Shown here piece after piece: positions 45,015-53,404 of a DNA stretch of 64,000 bases (position 1 is the stretch's first letter; each line of letters starts with the position of its first letter). Location: assembly GCF_014280235.1 (NCBI RefSeq), contig NZ_CP047940.1, forward strand, positions 2,684,088 to 2,748,087, read 5' to 3'. A model generated the notes under the pieces. The model had not been told where the DNA came from, did not search any database, and worked only from the letters and a program-made list of their open reading frames with translations. The stretch is from Cyanobium sp. NS01 (GTDB taxonomy: Bacteria > Cyanobacteriota > Cyanobacteriia > PCC-6307 > Cyanobiaceae). A program made the position numbers and the translations under genes.

Positions 45015-45383
45015 ATGGGTCAAGGAAAATCCCCCCAGCCTCACAACAAAGCTGCCCAGGCTGACCAGCTCAACCAGAGGTTGAGCTCTTTGCAGCAGCA
45101 GCTCGATGCCATCAGGGAGCAGCTGGACGCCCATCGAGGCCTGCTTGAGAGCCTGCCGGAAATCTTCGAGCAGCGCTTTGAACAGCGGCTGAAGCCGATG
45201 CTGGGTCACCGCGAACGGCTGCTGGCTGAAAACACGCTGCTGCGGCAGCAGCAGCTGCAGGCACCTGCCCCCCCCGATGCCGAAGCCCCGGCTCTGGCCC
45301 CGCTGGAGGCCGCTCCGCCGGCCCGAGAGGGTCTCGGCGGGGCTCTGCGCCACGCCCTCGGGCTGGGCCCTGCCCCCCCCTGA
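45015..45383 (+). CDS. Hypothetical coiled-coil protein
   Basis: 122 residues from ATG 45015. Residues 15-75 are strongly heptad-like and Gln/Leu-rich (LNQRLSSLQQQLDAIREQLD), followed by a Pro/Ala-rich tail. No family recognised. Coding statistics are good. It converges on argG. Confidence 0.65.
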   Translation: MGQGKSPQPHNKAAQADQLNQRLSSLQQQLDAIREQLDAHRGLLESLPEIFEQRFEQRLKPMLGHRERLLAENTLLRQQQLQAPAPPDAEAPALAPLEAAPPAREGLGGALRHALGLGPAPP

Positions 45384-45420
45384 GCCTGGGGCCGCTGACC
45401 TGCAGCCAGGTCGGCGCTCG

Positions 45421-46632
45421 TCAGGGGCTGGTCCTGTGACGGGCGGCCCAGAGCCTGGTGGGCAGACCCCACACGTAGATGAACCCCTCGGCAGCCCGGT
45501 GATCGAACAGGTCTTCGGCGCCATAGGTGGCCATGTCCGGCACGTAGAGGCTGTCGTTGGCGCTGCTGCGCCCCACGACGATCGCATTGCCCTTGTGCAG
45601 CCTCACCCGCACGGAGCCGTTCACCCCCCGCTGCGTGCGCTCGAAGAAGCCATCGAGGGCGTCCTTGAGCGGGCCGAACCAGAGGCCCTGATACACCAGA
45701 TCGGCCCACTGCTGCTCCAGCTGACGCTTGGTGCGCAGCACGTCGGCCGCCAGAGTGAGGCTCTCGAGCTCCTGGTGGGCGCGGATCAGCAGCAGCAATC
45801 CAGGGGTTTCGTAGATCTCGCGGCTCTTGATGCCCACCACCCGGTTCTCCATGATGTCCAGCCGCCCGAAGCCATGCAGGCCGGCCAGGGCATTGGCGCG
45901 GCGGATCAGGCTCACCGGGTCGAGCCGTTCGCCGTCGATCGCCACGGCGTCACCGTGCTCGAAGTCCACCGTGATCGTCTGGGGCTCCGCCGGGGCGTCC
46001 TGCACCGAGCGGGTCATGGAGAACACCTCCTCGGGGGGCTCCACGGCCGGATCCTCGAGGGGGCCCGCCTCGATCGAGCGACCCAGCAGGTTGAGGTCGA
46101 TCGAGTAGGGGGAGCCCTTGCTCACCGGCGAGGGGATGCCACAGCGCTCGCCGTAGGCAATGGTCTGCTCGCGGCTCATGCCCCACTCCCGCGCCGGGGT
46201 GAGCACCTTGAGGTCGGGGGCCAGGGCACCGATGGCCACATCGAAGCGCACCTGATCGTTGCCCTTGCCGGTGCAGCCGTGGGCCACCGCGTCAGCGCCC
46301 AGCTCCCGGGCGATCTCCACCAGCCGGCGGGCGATCAGCGGCCGTGCCAACGCCGTGGACAGCGGGTAGCGGCCTTCGTAGAGGGCATTGGCCCGAATCG
46401 CTGGAAAGGCGAACTCACGGATGAAGGGCTCAATCAGATCGCCCACCAGCGACTGGGCCGCGCCGGCAGCGAGGGCCTTGCGGCGGATCGGCTCCAGCTC
46501 GTCACCCTGGCCCAGGTCGGCAGCGAAGGTGATCACCTCCTCCACGCCCCACTCCTTCATCAGGTAGGGGATGCAGACGCTGGTGTCCACCCCGCCGGAA
46601 TACGCCAGTACAGCCTTCTTGGCCCGGCCCAT
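45421..46632 (-). CDS. argG: Argininosuccinate synthase
   Basis: ATP-dependent joining of citrulline and aspartate in arginine synthesis. 403 residues from ATG 46632 (a TTG one codon earlier is also in frame). N-terminal PP-loop [20 protein letters not shown], then [20 protein letters not shown] and [20 protein letters not shown] are diagnostic. Preceded by a small membrane-protein gene 18 bp upstream on the same strand. Confidence 0.97.
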   Translation of the reverse strand: MGRAKKAVLAYSGGVDTSVCIPYLMKEWGVEEVITFAADLGQGDELEPIRRKALAAGAAQSLVGDLIEPFIREFAFPAIRANALYEGRYPLSTALARPLIARRLVEIARELGADAVAHGCTGKGNDQVRFDVAIGALAPDLKVLTPAREWGMSREQTIAYGERCGIPSPVSKGSPYSIDLNLLGRSIEAGPLEDPAVEPPEEVFSMTRSVQDAPAEPQTITVDFEHGDAVAIDGERLDPVSLIRRANALAGLHGFGRLDIMENRVVGIKSREIYETPGLLLLIRAHQELESLTLAADVLRTKRQLEQQWADLVYQGLWFGPLKDALDGFFERTQRGVNGSVRVRLHKGNAIVVGRSSANDSLYVPDMATYGAEDLFDHRAAEGFIYVWGLPTRLWAARHRTSP

Positions 46633-46650
46633 CAACAGCGCTCCATGTGC

Positions 46651-46911
46651 TCAGTCGCCCGATTCTCCACCGTGGTCTGCCTGGGTGCCCAGTGCAGGCT
46701 CAGCGGGGAGTCGCCAGCGCAGCAGCAGCCAGAGCCCCACCAGCAGGGGCAGACCCAGCAGCAGCAGGGTGACCAGGGCGGGATCCACCGGCAGGGGACG
46801 GGGCCAGCGCTCGCCGGCAGCACTCAGGCCCGCGCTCACGGCCAGGGCGAGGGCCCACAGGCGCAGCACCGAGCGGAACGGGCCGGGGGCAACAGGGGCC
46901 GGGACTGGCAT
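46651..46911 (-). CDS. Small two-span membrane protein upstream of argG
   Basis: 86 residues from ATG 46911. Two hydrophobic segments (SVLRLWALALAVSAGLSAAG and LVTLLLLGLPLLVGLWLLLR) and an acidic tail. No family recognised; the longer frame to 47070 overlaps the next gene on the other strand and is unlikely. Co-directional with argG, so probably co-transcribed. Confidence 0.62.
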   Translation of the reverse strand: MPVPAPVAPGPFRSVLRLWALALAVSAGLSAAGERWPRPLPVDPALVTLLLLGLPLLVGLWLLLRWRLPAEPALGTQADHGGESGD

Positions 46912-47011
46912 GGAGTGTTGCTGGCAAGCCCAGCGGCTAAGGTAATGGATTGGCCTACTGCAGGCCTGCGGCAGCTCCAGGGCCGCCGCCATCCTCCGGA
47001 CGCCTGATTGC

Positions 47012-47287
47012 ATGAGCACGCTCTCCCCTTCCAGCCTCAGCCGTCTCGACAGCATCAACCCCTCGCTCACCCGCTACGGCCGCCAGGAGCTGGCGCCGGT
47101 GCTGCCCCTGCGCGATGAGCCCGATCTGCTGAGCTGGCTGGAATCCAGTGGCCGCCTGGTGGCGGACGAGGAAACCGCCTCCACCGATGTGAGCACCGTG
47201 GAGGAAGAGGAGCTCTCGGCGCTGATGGGCGAGAAGGAGGAGTACAACCAGGCCGACGAGCAGCAGGACGAAGCCTGGGAAGACTGA
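47012..47287 (+). CDS. DUF3134 family protein
   Basis: 91 residues, acidic. The N-terminal half ([20 protein letters not shown], then [16 protein letters not shown]) matches the cyanobacterial DUF3134 signature. The C-terminal 45 residues are Glu/Asp-rich and probably disordered. Function unknown. 32 bp before mraY. Confidence 0.82.
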   Translation: MSTLSPSSLSRLDSINPSLTRYGRQELAPVLPLRDEPDLLSWLESSGRLVADEETASTDVSTVEEEELSALMGEKEEYNQADEQQDEAWED

Positions 47288-47318
47288 CGTCAGGTCGTCA
47301 GGGACACTGGGGCGACCA

Positions 47319-48425
47319 TTGCCGGTGACAGTGACCCCTACCGCTCCTCCCCGCTCCGGCAGCAGCCAGCGGGCGGCTGTGCTGCTCGGCCTGCTGTTGC
47401 TGGCTGCCTGCCTGGCGAGCGATCGCTTCATCGCCAACTCGATGCTCACGGCTCCGCTGCTGCTGGCGGCCCTGGTCGCGGCGCTCGTCACGGCATGGGG
47501 GGTGCCCAGGCTGAAGCGCCTCAAGATGGGGCAGGTGATCCGGGAGGACGGCCCCCAGGCCCACCTGACCAAGGCCGGCACCCCCACCATGGGGGGCCTG
47601 CTGGTGGTGCCGGTGGGGGTGATCGTGGGGGGGCTGATCAGCCCTGCCGATCCGCGCCTGCTGGCCGTGGCGGCGATCACCCTGGCCTACATGGCGATCG
47701 GCGCGGTCGACGACTGGCGCAGCCTCACCCGCCGCACCAACACCGGGCTCAAGCCCCGGGGGAAGCTGCTGCTCCAGGCGGGGGCGGCCGTGCTGTTCCT
47801 GCTCTGGACCTGGCAGGGCCAGTGGCTGGGTGGCCCTGAGCCGATCAGCGTGGCCCTGCCCCTGGGCTGGCTGTTGCCCCTGGGGCTGCTGATCTGGCCT
47901 CTGGGCCTGTTCGTGTTCCTGGCCGAGAGCAACGCCACGAACCTCACCGATGGCCTCGACGGCCTGGCGGCCGGCTGCGGCGCAGTGGTGTTCACCGGCC
48001 TGGGGCTGCAGCTGATGCTGCGCGGCCACGAGGGGGATCCAGCGCTGGCGGCCTTCTGCGTGGCCATGGCCGGCTGCTGGCTCGGCTTCCTCGCCCACAA
48101 CCGCCACCCGGCCAGGCTGTTCATGGGCGACACCGGCTCCCTGGCCATGGGGGCGGCCCTCAGCGCCGTCGCCCTGCTCAGCAACAGTCTCTGGCCCCTG
48201 CTGCTGATGGGAGGGGTGTTTCTGGCGGAATCGCTCTCGGTGATCGCCCAGGTGTGGGTGTTCAAGGCCACCAAGCGTGCCGATGGCCAGGGTCGACGCC
48301 TGTTGCGCATGGCTCCCCTGCACCACCACTTCGAGCTGGGCGGGCTGGGGGAAGAGCAGGTGGTGATCCGTTTCTGGGGCGCGAGCCTGCTACTGGTGGT
48401 CTTGGGCCTGGTGCTGCTGCCCTGA
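47319..48425 (+). CDS. mraY: Phospho-N-acetylmuramoyl-pentapeptide-transferase
   Basis: Makes lipid I for peptidoglycan synthesis at the plasma membrane. 368 residues, about ten transmembrane segments. Motifs: [20 protein letters not shown] and [44 protein letters not shown] (catalytic Asp), [11 protein letters not shown] and MAPLHHHFE. It starts with TTG 47319 or GTG 47325. Confidence 0.95.
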   Translation: MPVTVTPTAPPRSGSSQRAAVLLGLLLLAACLASDRFIANSMLTAPLLLAALVAALVTAWGVPRLKRLKMGQVIREDGPQAHLTKAGTPTMGGLLVVPVGVIVGGLISPADPRLLAVAAITLAYMAIGAVDDWRSLTRRTNTGLKPRGKLLLQAGAAVLFLLWTWQGQWLGGPEPISVALPLGWLLPLGLLIWPLGLFVFLAESNATNLTDGLDGLAAGCGAVVFTGLGLQLMLRGHEGDPALAAFCVAMAGCWLGFLAHNRHPARLFMGDTGSLAMGAALSAVALLSNSLWPLLLMGGVFLAESLSVIAQVWVFKATKRADGQGRRLLRMAPLHHHFELGGLGEEQVVIRFWGASLLLVVLGLVLLP

Positions 48426-48462
48426 CCCCGCTGAATGCCGCTGTTTCCCGGGCGTCCGTCGC

Positions 48463-48726
48463 ATGGCCTATTTCATCTGGAACGAGAGTGGTCTGACCGC
48501 GGACTGCGCCAGCCTCGAAGCGATGGCCGCCCGCTTCGAGGAGGCCGCCCTGCTGATGCGACGCATGGCCCGCGAAGGCTTCTGCCTCCAGCTCGGGCCG
48601 GAAGGCCAGAGGATCACCCACAGCGATCCGGCCGTGTTTGAGGCCTATGGCTTCGTGAGCGAGGAGCCGGCCGTGCGCCAGCTTGCCCTCTGGAGCGGCG
48701 AGGAGGCCGCTGGCGACGACGCCTGA
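48463..48726 (+). CDS. Conserved-looking hypothetical protein, 87 residues
   Basis: Small soluble protein: MAYFIWNESGLTADCASLEA, then FEEAALLMRRMAREGFCLQL, ending in an acidic tail. Good coding statistics and a clear ATG. No known domain. 37 bp after mraY. Confidence 0.7.
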   Translation: MAYFIWNESGLTADCASLEAMAARFEEAALLMRRMAREGFCLQLGPEGQRITHSDPAVFEAYGFVSEEPAVRQLALWSGEEAAGDDA

Positions 48727-48737
48727 GCCACAGCCAT

Positions 48738-48899
48738 TCAGCGGCTGCGCAGGTAGCCCAGCACCCACACCACCACGAAGGCCAGGGAGGACAGGCCCAG
48801 ATAGAGCAGGGCACCGTTCTGGAAGGTGGTGATGTCCCAGCCGAACACCAGTCCATCAGCCGTGTCGGCCGCCGTGCTGAATCCGATCAGGCTGCCCAT
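48738..48899 (-). CDS. 53-residue single-span membrane protein, unknown
   Basis: A frame of 54 codons with ATG at 48899 and GGAG just before it. The product starts MGSLIGFSTAADTADGLVFG, has one transmembrane segment (GALLYLGLSSLAFVVVWVLG) and ends in YLRSR, a positively charged end. Size and layout recall photosynthetic or NDH-1 small subunits, but it matches none that I know. It lies between two plus-strand genes and diverges from purT. Confidence 0.5.
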   Translation of the reverse strand: MGSLIGFSTAADTADGLVFGWDITTFQNGALLYLGLSSLAFVVVWVLGYLRSR

Positions 48900-48988
48900 G
48901 GCTCCCTGCCGCTGATGGTGCTCTCTCTAGCAGGGTGGGGGCGGCAGCCGGGTAAGGGAGGATCGGCACCAGCCCACACCGCAGGATC

Positions 48989-50185
48989 ATGACCAGCTCT
49001 TTCCCCCGCACGGTGCTGCTGCTCGGCAGTGGTGAACTGGGCAAGGAGGTGGCGATCGCGGCCCAGCGCCTGGGCTGCCGCGTGGTGGCGGTGGACCGCT
49101 ATCCCGGCGCCCCGGCGATGCAGGTGGCCGACCACGCCGAGGTGGTGGCGATGACAGACGCCGATGCCCTGCGCCGGGTGGTGCGCGCCCACCGGCCGGA
49201 TCTGGTGATCCCGGAAATCGAGGCCCTGGCGGTGGACGCCCTGGCGGAGCTGGAGGCCGAGGGCATCACCGTGATTCCCACGGCCAGGGCCACGGCCATG
49301 ACCATGAACCGCGACCGGATTCGCGATCTGGCCGCCACGCAGCTGGGGCTGCGCACGGCCCGCTTCGCCTACGCCGAGAGCGCCGAGGAGCTGGCCGCCG
49401 CCGCCGAGCCGCTCGGCTGGCCCGTGGTGGTGAAGCCGGTGATGAGCTCCTCCGGCAAGGGGCAGAGCGTGGTGCGAGAGCCAGAGCAGATCGCGGCGGC
49501 CTGGGACGCCGCCCAGGCCGGCGCACGCGGCACGGGCACCAGGGTGATCGTGGAGGAGTTTCTCCACTTCGAGCTGGAGATCACCCTGCTCACCGTGAAG
49601 CAGTGGCAGGGTCCCACCCTGTTCTGCCCTCCGATCGGTCACATCCAGGAACGGGGCGACTATCAGTGCAGCTGGCAGCCCGCGGCCATCGGCGCAGGCG
49701 CCCTGGCCCAGGCGACGGCCATGGCCCAGCGGGTCACCGACAACCTGGGGGGAGCGGGGCTGTTCGGGGTGGAGTTCTTTCTCTGCCGCCGGGCGGACGG
49801 GAACGGCAACGCAGAGCTGGAGGTTGTGTTCTCCGAGCTGTCCCCCCGCCCCCATGACACCGGCCTGGTGACCCTGATCGGACAGAACCTGAGTGAATTC
49901 GAGCTGCACCTGCGGGCCGTGCTGGGGCTGCCGATCCCAGCGATCGAGAGCCTGGGGCCCGCGGCCAGCCGGGTGATCCTGGCGGATCGCGACCTGGAGG
50001 CCGTGGCTTACACCGGAGTGGCGCAAGCCCTGGTGGAGCCAGGCACCCAGGTGCTGCTGTTCGGCAAGCCCACGGCGCGCCCCCATCGCCGCATGGGGGT
50101 GGCCCTGGCCCGCGGCAGCAGTGTGGAGGCGGCCCGCCAAGGCGCGGACCGGGCCGCCAGCCAGGTGAACGTTGTGGCCGGCTGA
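48989..50185 (+). CDS. purT: Formate-dependent phosphoribosylglycinamide formyltransferase
   Basis: ATP-grasp enzyme that formylates GAR with formate in purine synthesis, instead of folate-dependent PurN. 398 residues. Motifs: VLLLGSGELGKEVAIAAQRL, VVVKPVMSSSGKGQSVV (ATP-grasp loop), GAGLFGVEFFL and VFSELSPRPHDTGLVTL. Formate is expected from PurU, also in this window. Confidence 0.96.
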   Translation: MTSSFPRTVLLLGSGELGKEVAIAAQRLGCRVVAVDRYPGAPAMQVADHAEVVAMTDADALRRVVRAHRPDLVIPEIEALAVDALAELEAEGITVIPTARATAMTMNRDRIRDLAATQLGLRTARFAYAESAEELAAAAEPLGWPVVVKPVMSSSGKGQSVVREPEQIAAAWDAAQAGARGTGTRVIVEEFLHFELEITLLTVKQWQGPTLFCPPIGHIQERGDYQCSWQPAAIGAGALAQATAMAQRVTDNLGGAGLFGVEFFLCRRADGNGNAELEVVFSELSPRPHDTGLVTLIGQNLSEFELHLRAVLGLPIPAIESLGPAASRVILADRDLEAVAYTGVAQALVEPGTQVLLFGKPTARPHRRMGVALARGSSVEAARQGADRAASQVNVVAG

Positions 50186-50235
50186 CCCTGGTGCAACGGG
50201 CTTGGGCCCCTTATGGTGCGCGCGACAGGAGCATC

Positions 50236-51303
50236 ATGAGCCAGGCCCAACAGGTTCCCCCACACCACGAAGCCAGGGAACCAGGCCGCCTCACGGTGCT
50301 TGGCCAGCGGCGCCGCGGCGTTGGGACGCCAAAGGAGGGCACGCCTGGCCGTCGCCGCAGGCTGCCGCTGATTCCCTTCAGCGTGGGCCTCGCCTGTGGT
50401 GTGGCCATGGCTGGACCTCTGCCAGGGCTGATGAGCCAGGCCCTGGGCCCCTGGCTGAACGCTCCGAAGGAGCAGCTGGCCACGATCGTGAACCCGTTTG
50501 CCAATGGCAACCGCCAGGTGTTGGTGCTCGGCACCGACCGGGTGGCCGACAACACCGATGTGATGTTCATCCTGCAGGTGAAGGATGGCAGCACCCAGCT
50601 GACCCAGGTGCCTCGCGACACCTTCGTGGAATCCGAGGACCTGGGGGTGATCAAGGCCAACGCCCTCTACGCCTTCGGTGGCATCGACACCACCAAGCGG
50701 GAGCTGGGGCGGCTGCTTGATCGCCCGGTGGAGCGCTACCTGCGGGTCAACCTGAGGGCCGTGGAACGCCTGGCCGAGGCGCTCGGTGGCATCGAGGTTG
50801 ATGTGCCCAAGCGGATGTACTACATCGACAACGCCCAGGGCCTCTACATCGACCTCTATCCCGGACCCCAGCTGCTCAGGGGCGAGAGCCTGGAGGGCTT
50901 CCTGCGCTACCGGAACGATGAACTGGGCGACCTGGGCCGGATGCAGCGGCAGAAACTGGTGCTCTCCGAGGTGTTTCGCAAGCTGATTCAACCCAGTGGC
51001 TTTTCCCGGGTGCCGGAACTGGCGGAGATCGCCGGCGATGACATCCAGACCGACCTGTCGCTGATCGAGATGGGTCAGCTCGTGTCTGCCATGGCTGCCA
51101 CCCCAAGCCTGACCTCAGCCCAGGTGCCGGGTCGCCTGTTCTGGCACAACGACCTGAGCTACTGGATGCCCGACAGCAATGTGAATTACCCGGCCCCAGT
51201 TGACGACTTGCCAAGCCACAGCCTGGACGACTTCCCCAGCCACACCCTCTCAGAGCGCAGCAGCGCCAGCGGGCAGGGCGCCTACGACAACCCTGCGTTT
51301 TAG
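50236..51303 (+). CDS. LytR-CpsA-Psr (LCP) family protein
   Basis: 355 residues from ATG 50236, with CAGGAG a few nt upstream. A basic N-terminal tail, one transmembrane segment (PFSVGLACGVAMAGPLPGLM), then the extracytoplasmic LCP domain with NRQVLVLGTDRVADNTDVMF, LTQVPRDTFV and LRYRNDELGDLGRMQRQKLV. LCP proteins transfer glycopolymers to peptidoglycan. The acceptor here is unknown. The C-terminal 45 residues are Ser/Asp-rich with a repeated DDLPSHSLDDFPSHTL. Confidence 0.9.
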   Translation: MSQAQQVPPHHEAREPGRLTVLGQRRRGVGTPKEGTPGRRRRLPLIPFSVGLACGVAMAGPLPGLMSQALGPWLNAPKEQLATIVNPFANGNRQVLVLGTDRVADNTDVMFILQVKDGSTQLTQVPRDTFVESEDLGVIKANALYAFGGIDTTKRELGRLLDRPVERYLRVNLRAVERLAEALGGIEVDVPKRMYYIDNAQGLYIDLYPGPQLLRGESLEGFLRYRNDELGDLGRMQRQKLVLSEVFRKLIQPSGFSRVPELAEIAGDDIQTDLSLIEMGQLVSAMAATPSLTSAQVPGRLFWHNDLSYWMPDSNVNYPAPVDDLPSHSLDDFPSHTLSERSSASGQGAYDNPAF

Positions 51304-51333
51304 GTTCCGCGGCCTGGGCCCAGCCGATTCCCC

Positions 51334-52806
51334 TCAGGGGGTGGGGCTCGGCATCAGGATCAGCGGGATGTCGGTGTTGCCCCAGCCTCCAGGCCCCAGC
51401 AGGGGGGGCGCCTGGAGTGCTGGCTTCGCCGCTGCACCGGCCGCAAAGGCAGCATCGCTCCAGGCCAGCACCAGGCCGCGCAGCGGACCACCGTTGCCGC
51501 CAGCCTCAGCCCGCAGATTGAAGTGATCGCCGCCGTCGGCCGCCACGAGCTGATGGCCGAACCGCAGCACCGGGGGAACCAGATCCAGTGCTTCCGGATC
51601 CGGGGGCACCACCCAGTCACGGCTGCCGGTCACCACCAGGGCCCTGGCCTGCATCCCTGCCCCGGCGCCGTAGTCGAAGAGCAGACTGGCGGGGGCACTC
51701 ACCGCCATCACCGCGATCACCCGCGGATCCGCGAGACTCGCCTGATCGGCGGAGCTGAGAAAGCTGCACTGCAGCACCCAGCTGATGTTGCGCTCTGGAT
51801 CGCCGAGGTCGTCGCAGCGCTCCAGCAGCAACCTGGAACTGGGTTGCGTGCCGGCCAGCTGCAGGGCCGTGGTGGCCCCCCAGGAATGGCCCAGCACCAC
51901 CACCCTGGAGGCTTCCATGCCATCGATCACCGCCGAGACATCCAGGGGCCGCAGCCGCAGCTCTTCGGGCCCCGGAGGGGGCGTCTGACCCGAGAGCATC
52001 GCCTTCTGCTGCGTGGCGTCGCTGCCGGGGTGGTTCGGCAGGGCCACGCTGTAGCCATGGCTGGCGAGATGGGAGGCCCAGCCCTCGAAGGCCTCCGGAC
52101 TGTCCCAGAGGCCATGGGAGATCACCACCACGCGGCCATTGGCCCCCGAGCTGGGCTCCACGAGCACCACCTCCAGCGGTGTGTCGCGGTGGGGTGCGGC
52201 CATGGTGCGCACCCTGCGCCGCACCGGTCGGGATCCAGGGGCGCTGCGTGCCGGCGCCACGCTGGCCGCTGGAACGCTCTCCACCAGGGCCCGGGCCTGG
52301 CTCTGCTGCCGGGTCAGCCGCTGCAGACTGGCCACGGCGCCCGGGAGATCCACGGTGACCGACTCGCCGGGGATGGCCCGCAGCAGCGTGTAGAGGGTGA
52401 TCTGGCCGTCGGTGCTGGCCCGGTTCAGCACCTCGGTGAGCTCCTGCCCGGAGGCGTCGAGCGGCAGTCCATCCACCTGGCCGAGGGCTGAGGCTGCCAG
52501 CAACACCTGCTGAAGCAGGGGCGATCCGGCGGCCTGGCTCACCACGTCGCGGGTCTGCACCGGCAACGGCGTGTCGAAGATGGCCCGCATCTGCCGGTCC
52601 ACGGCCCCATTGGTGGCACGGTTCAGTTCAGCCAGGTCGCTGGTGCCGGCCCAGAAACGTTCTGGATTCTCGAATTCGCTGAGCCGCACGGTGAAACCGA
52701 AGTCGATCAAAGGCAGCTGCAGCACCACCTCGTCGATGGCCCGGACGGGGGCTGCCCCGAGCAGCAGGGGGAGGGAGGCCAGGGCTGGCAGAAAACGGCG
52801 CAACAT
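51334..52806 (-). CDS. Secreted alpha/beta hydrolase with DUF1400 domain
   Basis: 490 residues. Signal peptide (LPALASLPLLLGAAPVRA), a DUF1400 region (about 25-160, FGFTVRLSEFENPERFW onward), then an alpha/beta hydrolase with VVVISHGLWDSPEAFEGWAS and the nucleophile elbow VVLGHSWGATTA; a late His is in DGGDHFNLR. Typical of cyanobacterial dienelactone hydrolase/lipase-like proteins. Substrate unknown. Compare the DUF1400-only protein at 61950-62558. Confidence 0.85.
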   Translation of the reverse strand: MLRRFLPALASLPLLLGAAPVRAIDEVVLQLPLIDFGFTVRLSEFENPERFWAGTSDLAELNRATNGAVDRQMRAIFDTPLPVQTRDVVSQAAGSPLLQQVLLAASALGQVDGLPLDASGQELTEVLNRASTDGQITLYTLLRAIPGESVTVDLPGAVASLQRLTRQQSQARALVESVPAASVAPARSAPGSRPVRRRVRTMAAPHRDTPLEVVLVEPSSGANGRVVVISHGLWDSPEAFEGWASHLASHGYSVALPNHPGSDATQQKAMLSGQTPPPGPEELRLRPLDVSAVIDGMEASRVVVLGHSWGATTALQLAGTQPSSRLLLERCDDLGDPERNISWVLQCSFLSSADQASLADPRVIAVMAVSAPASLLFDYGAGAGMQARALVVTGSRDWVVPPDPEALDLVPPVLRFGHQLVAADGGDHFNLRAEAGGNGGPLRGLVLAWSDAAFAAGAAAKPALQAPPLLGPGGWGNTDIPLILMPSPTP

Positions 52807-52923
52807 CGTGGAGTGGGGGGAGCCGTCAGACGATTCCTGAGGGTGGGCTGGATGGAGTCCTGATGCTGGTCAGGAGGCAGCATCCTGGCCGATCCTGTCC
52901 TGGGGAGCCGTTCCCGCAGCCCC

Positions 52924-53283
52924 TCAGCAGCAACCGAACAGGGTCGCTTCCACCTGCTGGAAACTCGCATAGGTGTCGTCGCGGCTGACGCCGCTGAGGG
53001 CGAGGGACACGGTCTCACGCAGGGGATGGCAGGTCACCGCGAGACTGATCGCCTGCTGGGCATGGTCCACGTGGTAGCTGGCACTGCAGCCATCGTCGGC
53101 GTAGAGGGTTTCCGGATCCCGGGTGAAGCCGAGCTCACGGGCCAGGCAGGCGATACCAGTGAGGGAGGCCACCAGATCGGCAGAGGAGCGGATCGCTGCG
53201 GTGTAGACCCAGGGGGCCGGTTGCAGCTCAGCCTGGGCATCGAGAATCAAGCTGTCGGCCAGTGATCTGACCAGAGCACGCAT
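52924..53283 (-). CDS. Conserved-looking hypothetical protein, 119 residues
   Basis: Begins MRALVRSLADSLILDAQAEL and ends with an unusual FGCC. Central region includes IACLARELGFTRDPETLYAD and SYHVDHAQQAISLAVTCHPL. Good coding statistics. No family recognised. 120 bp after uvrA starts of the next transcription direction; otherwise isolated. Confidence 0.65.
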   Translation of the reverse strand: MRALVRSLADSLILDAQAELQPAPWVYTAAIRSSADLVASLTGIACLARELGFTRDPETLYADDGCSASYHVDHAQQAISLAVTCHPLRETVSLALSGVSRDDTYASFQQVEATLFGCC

Positions 53284-53404
53284 GGCTGATCGACTCGACT
53301 GGTGATCCTCTCCAGCCTAGGGGAAACCACTACCCGTGGGGAAGGCAGCCTGACCTTGCCACAGATCTGGTGGTGGCAGCGGGGCTGACTGAGCGGGGGC
53401 TGGC

